A DNA stretch of 64,000 bases from Aphrocallistes beatrix (Eukaryota > Porifera > Hexactinellida > Sceptrulophora > Aphrocallistidae), in NCBI GenBank assembly GCA_963281255.1, contig OY725488.1, positions 7,351,524 through 7,415,523 of the forward strand, in the 5' to 3' direction. This document shows positions 38,199 through 49,055 of this stretch, piece after piece (the first letter of the stretch is position 1; every line of letters starts with the position of its first letter). The translations under genes and the position numbers were made by a program. A model generated the notes under the pieces. It worked only from the letters and a program-made list of their open reading frames with translations. It did no database searches and was not told where the DNA came from.

Positions 38199-38816
38199 TT
38201 AATCCGTCGTGCTGTTAAGGTAGCGCGAGGGAACGTTAGAGAATTGAGTCAATTTGAAGGGCTCCTTCTCTGAACTGTTGGATCTGGAGTTGATGTTCTT
38301 CCTTTTGACTGCGTGTTCAAGGAGCTTAGCTTTCTGTTGCTCTTTCAGATTCTTAATCTTCCGAACTCTCTCCAGCTCTTTGTTCTTTGTAGAGTCAACC
38401 CAGTCTTTCTGGTATTGCATTGAGATCAGGCTGAACATTTGAACGTCTTCTGGTTCTTTTAACTTGGGATTAATTTTAGAATCTACTGATTTAAAACTTT
38501 TCTCTGGTTTAGGGGACCAGAATGGCTTCTCTGCTTTTGAGATTACTCGTCTCTGCTGCTTTTGTTTGATAGGAGGGAGCTTGACACTCTCCCTCTCCCA
38601 CGCATGCTTCCTGTCTTCCGTGGAGTAAGGAGGCCGCACGTTAGGGGGAGGAATCTCATCATCTGGCATCTCTCCACATTTCCACTCATTATGCACTGCC
38701 CAATCGGGAAAGGAAGCAGAGTTTAGGCCCAGAGCTTGCATCTTAGGAAGATCTCTACCATCCCCAAACCAGTCAGGCTTCTTGTGAGATGGTAGATCTA
38801 CTGCAGTTTGTGACAT
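38199..38816 (-). CDS. C7orf57-like protein
   Basis: 205 residues, one exon. It resembles the poorly studied vertebrate protein C7orf57 in motif order: KKPDWFGDG, then FPDWAVHNEW, then HAWERESVKLPPI, then FSLISMQYQKDWV. The matching motifs in C7orf57 are a repeated PDW/PDY-x-V/I-H block, a W-x-RE...LPAI block, and an FSKLIS-x-x-YKDEW block. The middle and end are Lys-rich with a predicted coiled coil (about 140-170). No function is established for the family. The similarity was judged by eye, so confidence is moderate. Confidence 0.55.
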   Translation of the reverse strand: MSQTAVDLPSHKKPDWFGDGRDLPKMQALGLNSASFPDWAVHNEWKCGEMPDDEIPPPNVRPPYSTEDRKHAWERESVKLPPIKQKQQRRVISKAEKPFWSPKPEKSFKSVDSKINPKLKEPEDVQMFSLISMQYQKDWVDSTKNKELERVRKIKNLKEQQKAKLLEHAVKRKNINSRSNSSEKEPFKLTQFSNVPSRYLNSTTD

Positions 38817-39104
38817 GTTTGCACTAGATTAACAGGTGAATAGGATTCATATTATCAACAACAACAAAAAAAGAACAGCAGTGAATGGAAGCATTCATTA
38901 ACTAGTAACAACTCTATAAAAGTAACAAGCTAAGCTGGCTATTCAAATAAGCAAGATGATAAGGGAATAAGCAACGAAATGATCAAACAAAGTCTGGCTA
39001 CAAGCTGGGAATGACGGGTAACTAGTGCTACTGATAAATCCGCTTAGATGCTAGGTTATGAAGTAGGTAATTAACGATATCCATGAGAGCTTATTCTAAG
39101 TTAG

Positions 39105-42100
39105 TTAAGAGCGGGTGCCCGGAGGCGGTAGGCTGTAGGCGCCAGTCATCATGCTGGACCTCCCGTAAGCTCCAGTCCGCGGGGCACTTCCTCCTACAGG
39201 TATAAATAGAGTCAGATGTCAGTTTTAAGTGTAAAACTGTCCACACACAATACGCATATGCAACTTTAAAATCTAATAATTCTCGTCGCTTTACTTACCT
39301 CGACTACGAAATGAAGCATGGCCCTCTTGCTCATCAGAGTCTAGGAAGAGTTCGATATATCGACGACCTAAAGAATTGATAAATAGTTCGATAAAATATA
39401 CATTATATCTCTAACATGGAAAAGTAGTCATTCAGGATCAACTGACCCATATTCTGTCTGTCTTTGCTCATGACTGACTTCGCATCCCCAAGGGTGGAAA
39501 ACCCAACCTCGGCTTCCCCCGAAGCTCTGCCTGAGCTGTCGTACCTGATGTTGATGGAGGAAGGGACGTAGGGATAGAAGAACGTGTAGATATCGTCGTC
39601 TGAGGCTGAGAAAGGAAGACCTCGCATCCGCACTATATAATCTGAAACCGAGATTCAAATACGCAGGAGGAATATAGTGTGGGAAATAAATCTATTCAAT
39701 TCGACATTGATAATAACTTTGTTGCTAAGGACATGCTACAAACCTTGACTCTCAGATGCGTGTCCTTTCATTGGGTACGCCACCATTCCTCCTCCTCCTC
39801 CCCCCCCGTGTCCCCTTCCCATCTCAAAGCCACAGTTGTCATATTCATAATCCTCATCGTAATCGTATTCATAGCTGTATTCCGGCTGCTCATAATCCTA
39901 CAAAACAGCACATCTACACTTCTATCTCGCTTTCGCTCTGCATTGGCTCCAACATACCCTATAGTCTTGCCTGTATGTACTACGACCTCCTCTACCAAAC
40001 GAACCCCTCGAGCGTCCATCTCTCCTTGCGCCCCTCATCCCGCGACTAGACCCGGATCCAGGGCGGTCGTAAGGAGAGGGTCTGAAGGTCTTAGGGGATA
40101 TGTATCCACTTCCTCTGCCCCCGGAATTGCCCTCTGAATGCCGGGACATCTCCTCGTAAGTGCTGGGGAAGAGTTCGACATACCTAATACAGATACAGAC
40201 ACGTCAGAATGCGAGCGAGGAAGACTCGTGGACGAATCCAATAATTCGTCAATACTGTACCGTATTAGCAATCAGAAAGTACACAGCAGTAAAGTCAGCA
40301 CATTTTAAGATGGTTAAGAATAGAATCTAGAAGTTAAAAATTAATTTGTAAAGTTTATTTCTCAGAGTCAATTAATGGTGCTATTATTATGCTAATTTCC
40401 ACTCTTCCAATTTTCAAAATTCAAACTTAATTTCAAATGGCCCTCAAATTGAAGACTACCTCGCGTCTATGATCTGAAAAAGAATTCTACAGTTTAACTT
40501 GGCGCGATACTGATACACACTTTATATGCAGGGAGTAATGAATTACAGAAGTCTTTCTATCCATTAATAAAATTAAAACACTAAATATGTACACGAATTA
40601 AACGCCATTTAAATCTTGGTTAAGCGTTCAGATTAGTCGACCATTTCAAAGGGATCTTTTTATACAAAGTTGATCCCTCATTTAGAACTGTTAGCTATAT
40701 CCAACTTAAGGTTTGAGAGGCGAAGGCCAGTTAGTAGTTCTATAAAATCGCGATTGAGGTTAAAGAATTCCTAACTGTACTAAGAATTAAATGTTCATTG
40801 AATTAAGGAGAATATCTATCCTTTTCTACGTTTAGTTATCCAAAAACCAGAAACATTGATCCTATACAACCTATGCTAGAGCGTATCAGCTGCCTTGGCT
40901 AATCTCATAAACTACTTTCTAAAGGGGAAGTATAGGGAATGACCGTGAGGAGATTAATGGGATTGCCTCACTATAAAATAATTCACAGGTCGATCAGTAA
41001 ATATGATTGGGGCCTTTTCTTTGAGACAAATTACCAGAAACATCTTAAATTGCTAGCAATACTCTTTAAAAAGAGATCTGAAAATAGGTGGTATGTATTC
41101 ATAAAATAATGTGCGGAGACGCCACTTAAGCTGCATTATTCACTGAAAAGATGGCAAACATTCATAGACCCTTGTTCATAGATGGAAATGAGATACTGTC
41201 ATACTTGCCAACTGTCCCGTTTTTGGCGGGACGTCCCACTTTTTTCACTCTTCTATTGAGCTAATTTTCTCGAATGTCCCGTCCCGCTTTTACATGAAAT
41301 TTCCCCATTATGTCCCACTTTTTTTTACTCATGTATAATACTTTTCTATTGCGTCCCGCCATGTCCCGCGAAATTCAACGCTGCGTCCCGTTTTTATGAT
41401 GGCTCAGGTTGGCATGTATGTACTGTATACCTTTAAATATTATCCTAAGTACAAGGTATACATATTCTAAGCAATTTCTAAACATATTTTTATCATTTCT
41501 TCTCTGGAAAAATGTAAGGAATAAATTTAATAAGGTCTCAGAAAGAAATATATGCCATTATTACAACTACATTTCATTTTCGATCGTACAATTATCCATC
41601 ATTCATTGAAACGTGCATGCATCTTATTGGGGACGCCAAAGGACCAGTGGTTCCCGGGTTCGTACTTATTTGCAGATCGGTCAAGTCAGCTAATCTGTAC
41701 AACAGTTACCTATTTGTTAAACACACAATAAATAAATTATTAAAACGTGAATATAACGCAATAGTTTTCTAATAGCGCCCAAGGCTTCACTATACTCGTT
41801 TTCTCGTAACTTGTAACAAATATTTTTACAATGTTTATTGCAATCAATCATTTCTTAACCATATGCGTGCGCAAGTAGCCGAATGGGAAATAAGATTGAA
41901 TAACATAACAACTACCCTCCAAACCAACCTGTGACCAATATGTCCATTGTTCAGTTTCAAAGCATCATCAACCTTGTGCGGCGAAGCTAATTGCACAAAT
42001 CCCTCTCCCGATGCCCTCCCGTCCGATTGTTGAACTAACACTACCCCATCCTCCTTTAACTGAAAATCTATTCGCCCACGCCAGTCCCAAAGATAGAGAG

Positions 42101-43211
42101 AAACAATTAAATTCTAATTCACACAACTGGCGTACAGTTCCAAATTCCCATTAATAACTCCCCAGACCCATGTTAATGATAATATTGTAAAACAGTGGTT
42201 CTGAAACTGATGACATATTTCTAGGGGTCGTAAGAAGAAAATATTTCAAAAGAAGAATTGAATGAACACTACAAATTAGGGAAGGATGGATGGAGTCGAG
42301 GTTGGCTGAGAAGTTTGAGAACCACTGTTTTGAGCATAAACTATGATTCATTCTCAATAATAATGAGTAATGGGTAAATATGGTATCAAAATTTTACATG
42401 GCTAAGAGATACTTTTCTGAAACAAACTTTATTTGAACTATCGTTAGTTATAATCCTTCCTCCCCAAGGACGGGCGAAGGCAAATGGAATAAAAGAATAT
42501 TTGGCACGATAATTTACTTAACCAGCATCCTCACCACTTTCTCCAACGGTACTTTGGGTGCGTAAACAGACATGAGAATCTTTGCGTATTGAAATCACCC
42601 GAATTTGGGAAATAGAAAAATTACCCCGCATGCATTATCCTTTCAGCCTACTCGGTGGGGAGGAAGATATCATTGATTTGTGCATGCATGGATAAGGACT
42701 GACCTGAGAAGAATTCTTTAATGTCACTCTTGTTGCAGTTGAACGGGAGACCGCGCATGCGGATGACTCCCTCAGAAGAGTCCGAGCCCGGTTTCGACTT
42801 TTTCACCTGGTAATCCATCTCCCTCTTGTCTGACTCAAACACTTCTATGTATCTCTTGCCTAGAACATTGGACTTGGCTTAGATACTTGTAATGTCAGAA
42901 CAGTACCATTATACCACTACGAGAGTAAAGAACCACTTCCTGCTCTTACCCATGTGCTCTTTATTCTTGCTGAGGGCAGAGTTGTAGCTGTCTTCGTCAT
43001 CAAACTCGATAAAGGCCTCTCCGGTGGGACGGGCATCAAACGTCTGAGTTAGGTAAATGTCTGAGATATTACAGCCGGAAAAGAACTTCCTCAATTCCTC
43101 AGGCGAGGCAGAATAAGGAAGTCCTCGACAGCGAACGACGTATTCAACTTCAGATGCGTTTGTCTCTGACGCTACGTCTGAGATGCGAAGTGCCATTTCA
43201 GATTCAGCCAT
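39105..43211 (-). CDS. HNRNPH: hnRNP H/F-type splicing regulator
   Basis: Eight exons, 429 residues: 43211-42950, 42859-42704, 42067-41929, 40183-39958, 39897-39744, 39641-39447, 39367-39299, 39193-39105. All junctions are GT-AG with matching phases. Three quasi-RRMs start VVRCRGLPYSAS, VIRMRGLPFNCN and IVRMRGLPFSAS, each followed by the RYIE(V/L)F tail. Between qRRM2 and qRRM3 lies an Arg/Gly-rich stretch (about 205-260) and then a Tyr/Asp-rich and Gly-rich one. hnRNP H/F proteins bind G-runs through these qRRMs and regulate splicing and polyadenylation. The splice from exon 2 to exon 3 was set by alignment to the qRRM2 pattern, giving FFSDFQLKEDG. Intron 3 (1.75 kb) holds a MITE. Confidence 0.92.
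41200..41420. mobile_element. CCCG-rich MITE, copy 4, in an hnRNP H intron
   Basis: 221 bp, from CATACTTGCCAAC to GTTGGCATGTATG, which are near-perfect inverses. It is flanked by TACTGT at 41194-41199 and 41421-41426. It is the best-preserved copy of the family in this window. Confidence 0.85.
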
Positions 43212-43495
43212 CGTATTATGCTAATGTATATGAGAAAGTATCAGAGAGAATTTAATACTCGAAGCTCCAAGCACTGCATTGAGTAGGGTTCTACAATATA
43301 TGAAAGTACAATGCACATATATGTAAGACCACTTTTAGTTAGAACTTTTCAGTTCACCCGCCCGTGTATGTACTAAGGACAAGGTATGATAAAAAGCAAT
43401 AGTTCAAATACAACTGGAATTAAGGGGATAAAGTTATATTATCTGTGAAATAGCTAAGAAGTTCGTTATTGCATGCTACAAGGTACCAACTAGTT

Positions 43496-45739
43496 CTAGC
43501 ATTTTGCTGGCTGCAAACACTGGTTAGCAAGTTGTTTCACTTCATCTAGCGCCAAGGATTTATGGAGGTGAGAAGTATTCAGCCACTTCTCAGCCTTCCT
43601 AGATACGAGTTGCCATTCCAGCTTGAACTGGGAGTATCTCGTCTCTAGGACAGCTAGACACAGAACAGTCGCCCATACTCGCACATCTAAACCACTAGGT
43701 AGAGAAGATCCCACATCTACACCCAGCAGCTCGTTTACCTGTGTGCTGGCTTCCCAGAATCCTTCAGCCGTCTGTAGGGTGCACAGCTTCTCATGCGGGC
43801 TCACTACTCCCGTACGAGAGTCCTCAGAAGCAAATAGAGAGTCAGGAGAGTTAGGTATTGAAGGTAATTTGGAATAACCTCTACTGCTACCTCCTCCCCC
43901 TCCTCCCCCTCCCCCCGCGCAGCACGATTTCTTGGAATTATCTGATTGCGGGATTGCTCGTAACATAATATTATGATTCTGTGAGACATTTGCTACCGTT
44001 AAACGATGCAGTTCCATACAGGCTTCAACCGGCACGGGAGTACTTTGATCCACGCCAACGAGTGCTGTGTGTTCACATACAATTCCCGCCTGACAACTCA
44101 GATCTACACATTCCACAATTTTGTCTGGGACAGAGCTCCACTCCTGCAGCACTGCTCTACAAGCTAGCGAGTGTACCCAAGTGCTAACGGGAGACACGTC
44201 GCCTCCTCTCTCTAGAGAGATCCTATGACAGTACTGTCTGTCTCCCCTCCTGTACTCGAGGGACAGTACACCCGCATTAGCGCATCCAGTAACAGCTCCG
44301 GTCTCAAACCCATATACAACTAGGCGGTCTCCGTTAAAAAGTTGCGGGAGAGAAGACGGGAAGAAGGACACTCCTTCTACTTCTGACAGCTTCACGTCAC
44401 TACAACAAGGAGACATCACGTCTACGAGAAGACTCATTATCTTCGTTTGCATTCTCTCGTTTTCTGAAACAAAGACAGCTCGCCCCCCTCCAGCTTGAGC
44501 CACTCCCCTAATCAGCTGTGTAGAAGCGCCATATCCTATCCCTATAGAGAAAACGCGCACTCGATTCCTCCAGGACCTTACGAGGTTGATCACTTCTGCT
44601 GTGTTGCTCACAGAACCGTCTGTCAGCACTACTATTTGCTTAGAGACGCCAGTGATTGGTTTTTCAGTGAAGACCGATTGCAAGGGGGACAGAATCTCGG
44701 TGCCACCCATGTCAGCAGAGATTGAACTCACATGGCGGGAAGCAGCCTCTAGAGATTTCTGGTTGTAAGCAATGCTACCCCCACTATACAATTTGGTGAA
44801 ATTAGACCCAAACCCTATTATGTTAAAGTAGCAGCCTGGCTGCAAGCTCCTTAGAAGGAGAGACAGTGTGGCCTTTGCGCTATCAATTGGTTGTCCCGAC
44901 ATGCTGCCACTCCGGTCAACTATAAATACGACTTCAGAAGAGCAGGACTCCGCACTCGTGTTGAAGCACGGGATGAAGTTTACCATGAAGGCAGGGGAGT
45001 TTCCCAAAGATCTAGTCTCAGATTCCAAACTTCCACTTCTTGGCGACCCCCAAACGAGAGAAGGCACGTCGGGAGAGCAAGGCTCGATTAGAACAATGAG
45101 GTCTTTGTCCAGATGGGAAGTGTCGTCACAGAGCTGCACCTGGACATCTCCTCCCTCTACCACTTCACAGGCGATAGGATGGGAAGGAGAACTTACCCCC
45201 ACCAGTCCACCGGTGTACCCGGCTCTCATGGACAGTGAGAGACTGCACCTGACGGACTGGTGAGGTTCCGCACTAGAAGCTATAGGAGAGTAACGGGGTT
45301 TCATGGTGATAGGGAGAAAATATCTCAGGTAGCGATCCGAAATTTCTAACTCCTCGAGCAAACTTAATTCCACCTCTGCCGACGCTCCCCCTGGCAGGTT
45401 CCCGAGATTCATCTTGAAAATGTCCTTCTCTCTCTGCTCCCCATAAGCAGCAGTGCCTCCGCTAGCGAGCGCATTGTCATAGAGGTCACGGGCTTCATCC
45501 TTACCTCTCACCTCAGCGCGTATCTCCCTTCGCCCCAGCCTAGCAGTTAGTCCAGTGACAACGGAGTTAGAATCCACAGGCATCAGGAACTCAACCTCGA
45601 CAGGAGAGGGAAGATTGTTACGGTAGAGAAAGGAGATTTCCGTATTGGCTAGCAAGCCAATGCTCCTCACCCTCAATCGCAGCGACTCGACTACTAGAGA
45701 CCCTTCGTTAGCTCTCGAAGTATGCAACCCGAAAGACAT
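43496..45739 (-). CDS. VWA5A: VIT and VWA domain protein, VWA5A-like
   Basis: 747 residues from the ATG at 45739, chosen because the VIT domain starts right after it; the frame stays open to 45964. The VIT domain (about 1-130) has FLMPVDSNSVVTGL, LYDNALASG and DIFKMNLGNLPGG. The VWA domain (about 265-440) has an intact MIDAS (VDRSGSMSG) with a later VLTDGSVSNT. The C-terminus has a Gly tract, then LCTLQTAEGFWEAS and WLNTSHLHKSL, the C-terminal VWA5A pattern. Human VWA5A (BCSC-1) is a candidate tumour suppressor; its molecular role is poorly defined. The protein is probably cytosolic, as no signal peptide follows the chosen start. Confidence 0.85.
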   Translation of the reverse strand: MSFGLHTSRANEGSLVVESLRLRVRSIGLLANTEISFLYRNNLPSPVEVEFLMPVDSNSVVTGLTARLGRREIRAEVRGKDEARDLYDNALASGGTAAYGEQREKDIFKMNLGNLPGGASAEVELSLLEELEISDRYLRYFLPITMKPRYSPIASSAEPHQSVRCSLSLSMRAGYTGGLVGVSSPSHPIACEVVEGGDVQVQLCDDTSHLDKDLIVLIEPCSPDVPSLVWGSPRSGSLESETRSLGNSPAFMVNFIPCFNTSAESCSSEVVFIVDRSGSMSGQPIDSAKATLSLLLRSLQPGCYFNIIGFGSNFTKLYSGGSIAYNQKSLEAASRHVSSISADMGGTEILSPLQSVFTEKPITGVSKQIVVLTDGSVSNTAEVINLVRSWRNRVRVFSIGIGYGASTQLIRGVAQAGGGRAVFVSENERMQTKIMSLLVDVMSPCCSDVKLSEVEGVSFFPSSLPQLFNGDRLVVYGFETGAVTGCANAGVLSLEYRRGDRQYCHRISLERGGDVSPVSTWVHSLACRAVLQEWSSVPDKIVECVDLSCQAGIVCEHTALVGVDQSTPVPVEACMELHRLTVANVSQNHNIMLRAIPQSDNSKKSCCAGGGGGGGGGSSRGYSKLPSIPNSPDSLFASEDSRTGVVSPHEKLCTLQTAEGFWEASTQVNELLGVDVGSSLPSGLDVRVWATVLCLAVLETRYSQFKLEWQLVSRKAEKWLNTSHLHKSLALDEVKQLANQCLQPAKC

Positions 45740-46239
45740 TATTCCAGAAAATAAGGGCTTGATCGAGTTACTTTTCAATGGAAATACTTTACAAAGGAAG
45801 TTTTTTATGATTCGTTTAATTATATTTTGTCCTGCGTGCACGTGGTATCTTACTCCGACTGAAGATGGAATTTGAAACGTTTTTGATATTACGTCATAGA
45901 GAGCATTGGTTAATACAATGGCTCCTCTTCGACTCGTTGGACTGAATAAAAATGATTGTAACAAGAGACTTCAGACAAGGAGTTAGTGGACTGATAAGGA
46001 ACTTACGTATTGCGATGCATTGGTTGCGTATATTTTGGAGAATGCAAGAAAGCAGGAATTCGAATTCTTTTACTTCTAAAGATATAATAACATTTTCAAG
46101 AATGCTATATACATATGTATGAATAAATAAATGGTGGATTTTACTTGAAATAATTGAAATAGGATGAATGAAGTTTTAAGGTTAATAATTAATTTTGTCA
46201 AGATTTACATTTGCAGTAATATTAAAATCAAATATTTAA
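45740..46239. other. Short spacer between VWA5A-like and FRG1 genes
   Basis: About 500 bp. The part up to 45964 is open in frame with the VWA5A-like gene and is probably its 5' untranslated region. The rest is AT-rich and holds the 3' end of FRG1 transcription. Confidence 0.4.
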
Positions 46240-47049
46240 TCATTTGCAAAACTTGTCAGATTTCATTTTGCTGCGTCTATCGAGCATCGTCGTGTGCAGT
46301 TGTCCGTCTCTCTGAGCCTGACACAGTTTCTTCACTTCGGATGAGTGCAGCTTCACTTTCCCTCCCTGGAAGCTCTGGTACTGGTGGACGTAGGATTTCT
46401 CTATCTGATCCACGTCGCGCTGGAGGAGCTCTGATTCCCATTCGCCCACTTTCTTCGAGGCTAATCTTCCACAGAGAAGAGTGAATATTTCGCGCTCTTT
46501 TGCCTTCTCGCTCACTGCGATCAGTTCTCCAGCAGAAGCGACTGCATCGTCTTCAGTTGAGAAACTCAAGAACCTCTGATTAGAAGCTACCAGTGCCAGC
46601 TTCCCGTCTTGAAACACTGGTTCGAACTGCTCCCTCATCCCAGCTGCCTCAGCGGTTCCGGTTACCCGCCCTGAGGTCTCGATGCCTAAATACCGGTTGA
46701 ATGGAGACCGGATCGTGACTTTGTTCTCTGAGACGACCACTAAACTAAATTGCTCTAAATTTCCTGGTTCTTGTTCTTCTAATTCGCCGTCTGTTGTTTC
46801 TCGTGTTGCTAAGAAACTTCCTTCTTCGCTCGCATACAAATACCCTCCAGTGTAGGTTCTGAATGCTACGGGGCCCACTATGTCCTCTACCTTGCTCATT
46901 GGTCTCCACCGTCCCACCCTGCCCTCTTGAACAGCAGCAGATTCACTTTCTCCTCCCACTTTAATACTTTTCTTTTTTCGTTGCTTCGAGAGCTTCGATT
47001 TAGTGCCTTTCAACCTCAAAGGACCGCCAACTACCTTAACTGCATCCAT
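46240..47049 (-). CDS. FRG1: FRG1, nucleolar actin-bundling and RNA-related protein
   Basis: 269 residues, one exon, close to the 258 of human FRG1. The Lys-rich N-terminus (LRLKGTKSKLSKQRKKKS) is a nuclear/nucleolar signal. The fascin-like beta-trefoil spans about 60-190, with TYTGGYLYASEEGSF, KVTIRSPFNRYLGIETSGRV and NQRFLSFSTEDD. The C-terminus has WESELLQRDVDQIEKSYVHQ and a basic end, as in the family. Known FRG1 binds RNA and F-actin and associates with spliceosomes. All parts are intact. Confidence 0.95.
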   Translation of the reverse strand: MDAVKVVGGPLRLKGTKSKLSKQRKKKSIKVGGESESAAVQEGRVGRWRPMSKVEDIVGPVAFRTYTGGYLYASEEGSFLATRETTDGELEEQEPGNLEQFSLVVVSENKVTIRSPFNRYLGIETSGRVTGTAEAAGMREQFEPVFQDGKLALVASNQRFLSFSTEDDAVASAGELIAVSEKAKEREIFTLLCGRLASKKVGEWESELLQRDVDQIEKSYVHQYQSFQGGKVKLHSSEVKKLCQAQRDGQLHTTMLDRRSKMKSDKFCK

Positions 47050-47255
47050 TTAGCTCGAATTGGGGAGCACGAAACGAATTGACACGGTGGTCCTAGGAAT
47101 GTTATTTGTTTATAACAATAAAAGTCCTTTGATGGTTAACTTAAAGACCCTTTCTTATTAATTATTTACAAATATGAATGTTAAAAAAAAGCAAAATGAA
47201 AATATTTGATCATAGCAAGATTATTATTATTGATTCAGTTCAAACTTATCAATCA

Positions 47256-48863
47256 CTAAAACTTGTAATGCATCATTTCTTTGTAATCTCCCAAACCGAA
47301 CGAGACTGCCTTGATCGCGACTATATCATAGAGGGTGGGGAAGGGGAAGTGTGTCAATGAACTGAAGTGCTTCCTCACTTTGGGCATTAGATTGGAGATT
47401 TTCCAATCTGCAATAACGAAATGTGGCAAAAGATTTTCTGCTAAAATTACTCTTTTTCCAGCCTCCTGCAACATCAATACTTCCATGACAAAAACACACA
47501 TATCGTAATAATTCTGTACCAGAGAAGTGAACTGTGAGTTGAATCCTTTATCAGCTGACATTCTCCCGATAATGGAATTCGAAGGGACATATAGGATTGA
47601 AACATAATTCTCTAACGTGCCAAAGCAGAATCCACCTCGCTGTATGTCAGCAATTTCTTCGGATGTAACATTTGATATAAAACTTTGGATTAGATATGAA
47701 GCGTTGGTCACAATTTCGTCCGAATCTGGATTGAGATCCGGCGTCTTCAACATATGCATTGTAATCAAAACCATCCTGAAAGAGAGCTCACTCTTCAAAT
47801 CGTTATATTGAAACCGAGTATTTTTAGAAAATTCTTGAATTATCTCTGCGTATATGCCAGACGAAAATATTACCTGAGAAACGCAGGAGGTGCCAGCCAA
47901 GTTGAAGAGACATATGGCATTTGAATATTTATCAAATGCCTTGTTATTCAAGATGGAATCCTTTAAAATATTTAAAAACTCAACATCAGTCCCAAACTGG
48001 ATGGACACAGAAATCACAGACAATAGCAGCTGTAACTCCCTAAAACAATAGTCCATAACAGTTTTACCAATTTTTATCATTATTTGGTCCTTTGAACTCG
48101 AGTAGAGCTTACCAAGGGATATAATCTCACGAATGAGTTCGGGGAACTTATTCTCACAAACCAACATCTTGTCCTCCCATCTTGCAGAAAATGTGAGTAA
48201 TGACCTCACAGCAGCGGTGAGAGATCCAAAAGAAGGAATAATCTTCTTAAAAAGATAAGAAGTGATTGTGCTCTGATCCAATTCCATCTGATTATTCTCT
48301 CCATACAAATCATTAAAACTCTTTTTGAGTTTTAAAATTAATCCTTCCATTAGAGAACGGAGTTTAGGTAAAAAGTTAAGCGAGTTCATGTGGAGCCTAG
48401 TGCCAACTGCTTCATCGGACGGCCACCCCACGCTGAAGATGCAGCTGTTCAGCTCATTCAAACTGCCCGTGATCTGCTCGCAATCGTCTGACTCGGTCTC
48501 GTTGAATTCGTCTAAGGCAGAGTTGATCGGATGAAGTTTGGCGCTAGAGACGTAGTAAGAAAGAAAAACGTGGATAGGTTCTCCTGTCCTGAGGAATCGA
48601 TTCGGGAAGTCGGAGAAGCAGTGGGGTAGAGGGTCAAGAGAGATTCCCTCGATAGACAAGCTGACTTGACACACTATGGGAATATCCAACTGATTTGCAA
48701 TTACTTTACGAATCGATTCAATACTGAGACGGAAGTTATCAACTTTAATATGGTGCCTATGCAACGTGTCATCAGATAACCTTTTGCATTCAACAGTAAT
48801 TGTATTAACAAGAGAAACTGATGATGAATCTTCACCACATGTAGACATCTCCACATCAGCCAT
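47256..48863 (-). CDS. Unrecognised protein with N-terminal ubiquitin-like fold
   Basis: 535 residues in one exon. I do not recognise the family. Residues about 18-105 look like a ubiquitin-like fold: an alternating start TITVECKRLSDDTLHRHHIK, a helix IESIRKVIANQLDI, then QVSLSIEGISLDPL. Residues about 150-535 are almost all helical with regular Leu/Ile/Phe, like an armadillo- or HEAT-type solenoid. There is no signal peptide or clear membrane span. The stop codon is only about 200 bp from the FRG1 start, on the same strand. A Ubl plus helical solenoid is common in ubiquitin-pathway scaffolds; assigning that role here would be a guess. Confidence 0.55.
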   Translation of the reverse strand: MADVEMSTCGEDSSSVSLVNTITVECKRLSDDTLHRHHIKVDNFRLSIESIRKVIANQLDIPIVCQVSLSIEGISLDPLPHCFSDFPNRFLRTGEPIHVFLSYYVSSAKLHPINSALDEFNETESDDCEQITGSLNELNSCIFSVGWPSDEAVGTRLHMNSLNFLPKLRSLMEGLILKLKKSFNDLYGENNQMELDQSTITSYLFKKIIPSFGSLTAAVRSLLTFSARWEDKMLVCENKFPELIREIISLGKLYSSSKDQIMIKIGKTVMDYCFRELQLLLSVISVSIQFGTDVEFLNILKDSILNNKAFDKYSNAICLFNLAGTSCVSQVIFSSGIYAEIIQEFSKNTRFQYNDLKSELSFRMVLITMHMLKTPDLNPDSDEIVTNASYLIQSFISNVTSEEIADIQRGGFCFGTLENYVSILYVPSNSIIGRMSADKGFNSQFTSLVQNYYDMCVFVMEVLMLQEAGKRVILAENLLPHFVIADWKISNLMPKVRKHFSSLTHFPFPTLYDIVAIKAVSFGLGDYKEMMHYKF

Positions 48864-49055
48864 TGTAACAGTTAAAACGACTAGGAGAGGAGGTTGAAAG
48901 GATTATAACAAGAGATTGAAATGGCTGTCTCCTAAATCTAATACAATTACACGTGCAATAACCGATATAATTATGGTAATTGCACTTATAAAACGACGTA
49001 GAAAGTGAAGAGGAAAGCAAAATAATTCATGCATACAAATGGATAAATTATGAAA

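Noticed and set aside
42648..42704. Reading the hnRNP H exon 2 on to the stop at 42648 as a shorter protein
   Set aside because: Splicing at 42704 to 42067 restores a full qRRM2 of the right length, while the read-through has no homology.
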